Shown piece after piece: positions 16,570 to 20,057 of a stretch of 20,057 bases of DNA (the stretch's first letter is position 1; each line of letters begins with the position of its first letter). Below the pieces are notes generated by a model. That model saw nothing but the letters and a program-made list of their open reading frames with translations. It did no database searches and was not told where the DNA came from. This DNA comes from Pseudomonadota bacterium. Its GTDB lineage: Bacteria; Pseudomonadota; Alphaproteobacteria; JAAXGF01. The translations under genes and the position numbers were made by a program. The stretch is taken from assembly GCA_022563655.1 (NCBI GenBank), contig JADFMW010000018.1:1-20057 (forward strand). Direction: 5' to 3'.

Positions 16570-18678
16570 ATGACCACGAACCTCGTGCGGAATCAGCCCG
16601 TCGCCATCGCCTGTGCTCTTACGGTCGCCTTCGCCGTGTGGCTGCCGGGCGCTCCGGCGGCGGGCGCGGCGGAGTTGGTTCTCAAGCGGGTGATGCTCTC
16701 GACCGGCGGGGTCGGCTACTTCGAGCACGAGGCGGTCGTCGAAGGCAACGCCGAACTCGTGCTCGACGTCCGCCTGGACCAAGTCGATGACGTTCTCAAG
16801 AGCATTGTGGTCTTTGACGACCGCGGCGCCGTCGGCACGATCAGGCTGCCCGGCCGGAAACCGCTCGAGCAGATCTTCCGCGATCTGTCGTTCACGGGCG
16901 ACGCTCTCGAATCGGGCGAGGCGCTGCTGAACGCATTGCAGGGCGCCGAGGTTCGCGTCACCGGACCGCGCCAGCTCCGGGGCCGCCTGTTGCGAGTCAC
17001 GCCGGAAGTGACCCAGCTTCCCGACGGCGGCGGCACCATCACGCGCCATCGGGTTAGCCTGATAACCGACCAAGGGCTGCAGCAACTCGTGCTCGAGGAG
17101 GCCGATTCGATCCAGTTCGTCGACCCCGAGCTCCAGGGCCAGGTCGATCAGGCGCTGGCGGCGATCGTTGCCTATCGCGCCCATGATCGGCGCGCGCTCA
17201 CGATCGAGACCAAGGGCGAGGGAAAACGCACGGTGCGCGTCGGGTACGTCGTCGAAACACCGCTGTGGAAGACGGCTTACCGCCTGATCCTGCCGGCCGA
17301 CCGCGACGCGCGGCACGGCCTTCTGCAGGGTTGGGCGGTGATCGAGAACATGAGCGGCTACGACTGGCGCGACGTCGAGCTCACGGTCGTATCGGGCAAC
17401 CCCGTGACATTCCGCCAGGCGCTCTACACGGCCTACTACGTCGCCAGGCCCGAGGTTCCCGTCGAGGTCCTGGGCCGCGTGCTGCCGCGGCCCGACACGG
17501 GGGCGGTGCGCGGCAGGGCCAAGGTCGCAGCGGCGGCCAAGAGCGAACAGCCTCGCTCGCGGGCGCTCGGTGCCATGCGTGCGCTGGCACAGGATCGGCA
17601 AGAGAGGTTTGCGGCCGCTCCGATGTCGGAGGCCGAGGCCGCTGCGCCGGGCGCCGTCGCGACGATGACGGCGGCCGAAAGCGAGGAGGCAACGACGCAG
17701 GTGGTATTCCGCGTGGCGGACCCCGTGAGCGTCGAGTCGGGGCACTCGCTCGTGGTTGCCATCGTCAACCGCGAAATGCCCACGCGGCGGATCGCCCATT
17801 ACCAGCCCCAAGCCCACGACCGCCATCCCCTCGCCGCGGTGCGCCTGGAAAACGACGGCGCGACGGGCCTGCCGCCCGGCGTCCTCACTCTTTACGAGCG
17901 CTCGGGCGAGACCGGTGCGACTGGCGAGGCTGGCGCGGTCAGCTTCATCGGCGACGCCCGTCTGGCGACCTTGCCGGCGGGCGACGACAGGCTGGTCAGC
18001 TTTGCGGTCGATCAGAAGACACTGATCAGCAGGGAGGTCGAGACGACGAAACGCATCGCCAGCGGCACGATCAGCCGCGGCGTCTTCCGCCTGACCCGGC
18101 TTCACCGCCAGACCACCGTCTACCGTATCAAGGGGCCCGCCCGCGAGGCCCGCGCCGTGCTGATCGACCATCCGCGCCGCCCCGACTGGAAGCTCGTTGT
18201 GCCCGACGAGGACGACGTCGTTCTCACGGCCCGCCATTATCGGATCGGGCTCGATCTCGCGCCGGGGAGCGAAAAGACGGTGCCCGTGACGGTCGAACGC
18301 CCGATCGTCCAGTCCATCGGCATCGCCTCGCTCAAGCTGCCTCAGATCGTCGCCTACGCCACCACGGGAGGCTTGCAGCCCGCAGTGCGCCGCGCGTTCG
18401 AGAGGCTGGCCGAGCTGCAAAAGATGGTCGAGAGGCACAAGCTCCGGATCGGGCAACTCGAGGGCGAACGGAAGAGGATCTACGAGGATCAAGATCGCAT
18501 TCGCGACAACCTCGCCCGTGTGCAGCGTGACTCGACGCTTTTCCAGCGCTACCTGCAGAAGCTCGGCGATCAGGAGAACGCCTTGGAAACCATCGTCGAG
18601 CGACTCGACCAGGCCCAGCGCCGCCACCGCGAGGCCGGCGACGCGCTCGCCGCGTATATCCGCGATCTGAAGGTCTGA
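16570..18678 (+). CDS. exported DUF4139-domain protein with C-terminal coiled coil
   Basis: A 702-residue protein of unknown function. A signal peptide is likely: basic start, hydrophobic IACALTVAFAVWL, and a possible cleavage after AGA near residue 34. The part around residues 215-250 (VRVGYVVETPLWKTAYRLIL, then GWAVIENMSGYDWRDVELTVVSGNP) is the signature of the DUF4139 family, which runs on to about residue 590. An alanine- and glutamate-rich low-complexity insert lies at about 315-375. The last 90 residues are heptad-like (LAELQKMVERHKLRIGQLEGERKRIYEDQDRIRDNL) and should form a coiled coil. It is probably periplasmic or surface-exposed. GGGGATGGGACG precedes the ATG. The 70-nt gap upstream has no convincing promoter. 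It ends 13 nt from the convergent lysR gene, with no hairpin terminator between. Confidence 0.85.
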   Translation: MTTNLVRNQPVAIACALTVAFAVWLPGAPAAGAAELVLKRVMLSTGGVGYFEHEAVVEGNAELVLDVRLDQVDDVLKSIVVFDDRGAVGTIRLPGRKPLEQIFRDLSFTGDALESGEALLNALQGAEVRVTGPRQLRGRLLRVTPEVTQLPDGGGTITRHRVSLITDQGLQQLVLEEADSIQFVDPELQGQVDQALAAIVAYRAHDRRALTIETKGEGKRTVRVGYVVETPLWKTAYRLILPADRDARHGLLQGWAVIENMSGYDWRDVELTVVSGNPVTFRQALYTAYYVARPEVPVEVLGRVLPRPDTGAVRGRAKVAAAAKSEQPRSRALGAMRALAQDRQERFAAAPMSEAEAAAPGAVATMTAAESEEATTQVVFRVADPVSVESGHSLVVAIVNREMPTRRIAHYQPQAHDRHPLAAVRLENDGATGLPPGVLTLYERSGETGATGEAGAVSFIGDARLATLPAGDDRLVSFAVDQKTLISREVETTKRIASGTISRGVFRLTRLHRQTTVYRIKGPAREARAVLIDHPRRPDWKLVVPDEDDVVLTARHYRIGLDLAPGSEKTVPVTVERPIVQSIGIASLKLPQIVAYATTGGLQPAVRRAFERLAELQKMVERHKLRIGQLEGERKRIYEDQDRIRDNLARVQRDSTLFQRYLQKLGDQENALETIVERLDQAQRRHREAGDALAAYIRDLKV

Positions 18679-18691
18679 TGGCGGGCCAAAC

Positions 18692-19560
18692 CTAGCAGAC
18701 GGGCAGCAGTTCCTTTAAGGCGTCCAATTTTGCGGACTTGTAGTCTGAACGCCACGCCAGCAATGTCTTGATTCGAGATAGATTGTCCGGCAGGGAGTAA
18801 CGCTGGAACTGCCCCTTTGTGGATACGAGGTCGAGAACGGATTGTGGCACCACGGCGTGTAGCCCGTACCGGCCGAGACGCAGGCGAAAATAGCAAGATA
18901 GGAGCTCACCGCCATGAGGCTGCCCGGGACTATTCCGGCTTCCAGCAGCCAGTCCTCGAGATAACGGCGATAGGCGCAGCCCGCTTCGAACCCTACGACC
19001 GTCTTGCCGCTGATGTCGCGCGGGTTCTTTAGCGGCGGAAAGGATTTTGGAGCCACGAGGATCAGTTGTTCCTCGAACACGGGCTGCGTGCTGACCCGGT
19101 CGAAGGACACCGGCTCGGCCACGAAGGCAATTTCGATATCGTAGTTTAACAGACGGTCGATCAACCCTCCGGCGGTGCCCGTTTCCAGCACGATTTGAAC
19201 ATCCGGATAGAGTTCATGGTATCGAGAGAGAACTTCGGGCAATCGCGCGGCCGCCGTACTTTCCATCGTACCAATGCGAAAGACGCCGCTCGGCTTACCC
19301 CCGTTCAGGGCTTCCGAAGCCTCCATCGACAATTGAAGCAGACGTTCCGCGTACGACAAAAGCAGGTGGCCATCCGGCGTTAGGGTGAGCCCCCTGTTGT
19401 GGCGCAGAAACAGGCTTTTATCCACTTGCCGCTCGAGCTGTTTGATGCGGGTGCTGATATTGGACTGCACCCGATTCAATTTGAGCGCCGCCTTGGAAAT
19501 GCTTCCCTCGGTCGCGACGGCACGAAAAATCTCGAGGGATCGAAGGTCCGGGCCACGCAT
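18692..19560 (-). pseudogene. LysR-type transcriptional regulator, frameshifted near the C-terminus
   Basis: The N-terminal winged helix-turn-helix is typical of LysR regulators (LRSLEIFRAVATEGSISKAALKLNRVQSNISTRIKQLE). The effector domain follows with FRIGTMESTAAARLPEVLSRYHELYPDV. In frame the protein runs normally to SAGTGY, then becomes nonsense and stops near 18715. Moving to another frame at 18857-18860 restores a normal LysR ending (AVVPQSVLDLVSTKGQFQ ... ALKELLPVC) that stops at 18692. The shift fits a 2-bp expansion of AC to ACAC on the coding strand. About 55 residues of the second effector subdomain are altered, so the protein is probably impaired unless this is a sequencing error. 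The start is ATG 19560, preceded by GGAG. An in-frame ATG at 19572 lacks a ribosome binding site. It is divergent from the MFS gene it presumably controls. Confidence 0.85.
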
Positions 19561-19590
19561 TGATATCTCCATATGAGAAACCGGATATCA
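19561..19590. promoter_or_regulatory. inverted repeat in the lysR-MFS intergenic region
   Basis: TGATATC (19561-19567) and GATATCA (19584-19590) form a perfect 7-bp inverted repeat just upstream of the chosen lysR start. The rest of the 109-nt gap contains an AT-rich tract (about 19590-19618) suited to promoter opening. LysR regulators often bind dyads between themselves and a divergent target. The assignment here is inference. Confidence 0.35.
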
Positions 19591-19669
19591 GTTTAATTCA
19601 TTTTTTTAAATATATATCGGGCGCTACGGTGTCCGCAAGCTCTGCAACGGCGCGTTGCCAGGGGGTGCG

Positions 19670-20057
19670 ATGTCACCGCGAACGTCCATCTTGCGGATTA
19701 CCGTGGTTGGCCTGGTTTCGCTGGCGATCGCCATGGGAATCGGCCGTTTCGCCTTTACCCCCTTGTTGCCCCTCATGCAGGACGACGGGCTGGTGAGCAT
19801 CACCGAGGGCGGTGTTCTCGCGTCCGTCCATTTTCTCGGGTACTGGCTTGGCGCCGTATTTGCGAACAGGCTTCGCTTCGCCCCGAAAATCAGCTTGCGG
19901 CTTTCCCTCATCGCCATCGCTATGTCCACCTTGGGAATGGGCGTGACGGAAAATTTCACCATTTGGCTGATCCTTCGGTGGCTGTGTGGCGTATGCAGTG
20001 CCTTTACCTTGGTGCTGGTCAGCAACTTTTACATCGGACATCTGGCTGACGCCGGCC
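19670..20057 (+). CDS. YbfB/YjiJ-like MFS transporter, truncated by the window edge
   Basis: The first 129 codons of a membrane transporter begin at ATG 19670 after GGGGG, and the frame is open to the last base. The visible protein (MSPRTSILRITVVGLVSLAI, then AMGIGRFAFTPLLPLMQDDG) has the GIGRFAFTPLLPLM pattern of the YbfB/YjiJ branch of the major facilitator superfamily. Further helices follow: VLASVHFLGYWLGAVFANRL, LSLIAIAMSTLGMGV and LRWLCGVCSAFTLVLVSNFYIG. About one third of a usual 390-400 residue transporter is present. The substrate is unknown. It is divergent from the lysR pseudogene. Confidence 0.85.
   Translation, partial: MSPRTSILRITVVGLVSLAIAMGIGRFAFTPLLPLMQDDGLVSITEGGVLASVHFLGYWLGAVFANRLRFAPKISLRLSLIAIAMSTLGMGVTENFTIWLILRWLCGVCSAFTLVLVSNFYIGHLADAG

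Overview
The window looks like the chromosome of a GC-rich alphaproteobacterium, most likely of the Rhodospirillales or a relative. The reasons are the order ntrC-ntrY-ntrX-trkA ... hfq-hflX, a CIRCE-controlled groESL operon, a GroEL tail ending in GGMDF, and strong G/C third-position bias across most genes. This placement is an inference from gene order and protein character, not from a database search.

Layout. (1) Positions 1-1400 are clearly lower in GC and hold a leftward thioredoxin gene with a near-consensus sigma-54 promoter. Divergent from it is the N-terminal half of a GAF-type sigma-54 activator, with palindromes between the two. (2) At about 1360-1405, inside the Walker A region, that activator passes in frame into the AAA+ core and DNA-binding domain of a typical alphaproteobacterial NtrC. 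NtrB and the NtrC receiver domain, normally expected here, are absent. (3) Positions 2312-10401 form a tightly packed operon: ntrY, ntrX, trkA, trkH, a D-amino-acid-transaminase-like gene and a HAD phosphatase, with overlaps of 11, 4 and 10 nt at three junctions. It joins a nitrogen/redox two-component system to potassium uptake. (4) Positions 10402-12101 hold hfq-hflX. The expected hflX ATG, overlapping the end of hfq, reads ACG. (5) Positions 12108-14202 hold groES-groEL with promoter, CIRCE operator, a leader hairpin and a strong intrinsic terminator. (6) Positions 14286-18678 hold an omega-amino-acid:pyruvate class III aminotransferase, a 3-hydroxyisobutyrate-dehydrogenase-family reductase and a large exported DUF4139 protein. 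(7) Positions 18692-20057 hold a frameshifted LysR regulator divergent from a truncated YbfB/YjiJ-like MFS transporter. This end is again lower in GC.

The most unusual content is at the left edge. There is a sigma-54-driven thioredoxin, a divergent activator with a four-cysteine cluster in its sensor region, and an apparent in-frame recombination that replaced the NtrC receiver with this GAF sensor. It is either a real domain-swap event that rewired NtrC output or an assembly join at a conserved motif, and the sequence alone cannot decide. The rest of the window is mostly well-known housekeeping and regulatory genes with a few local oddities: the ACG start of hflX, a CIRCE arm that also forms part of an RNA hairpin, and a 2-bp expansion in lysR.
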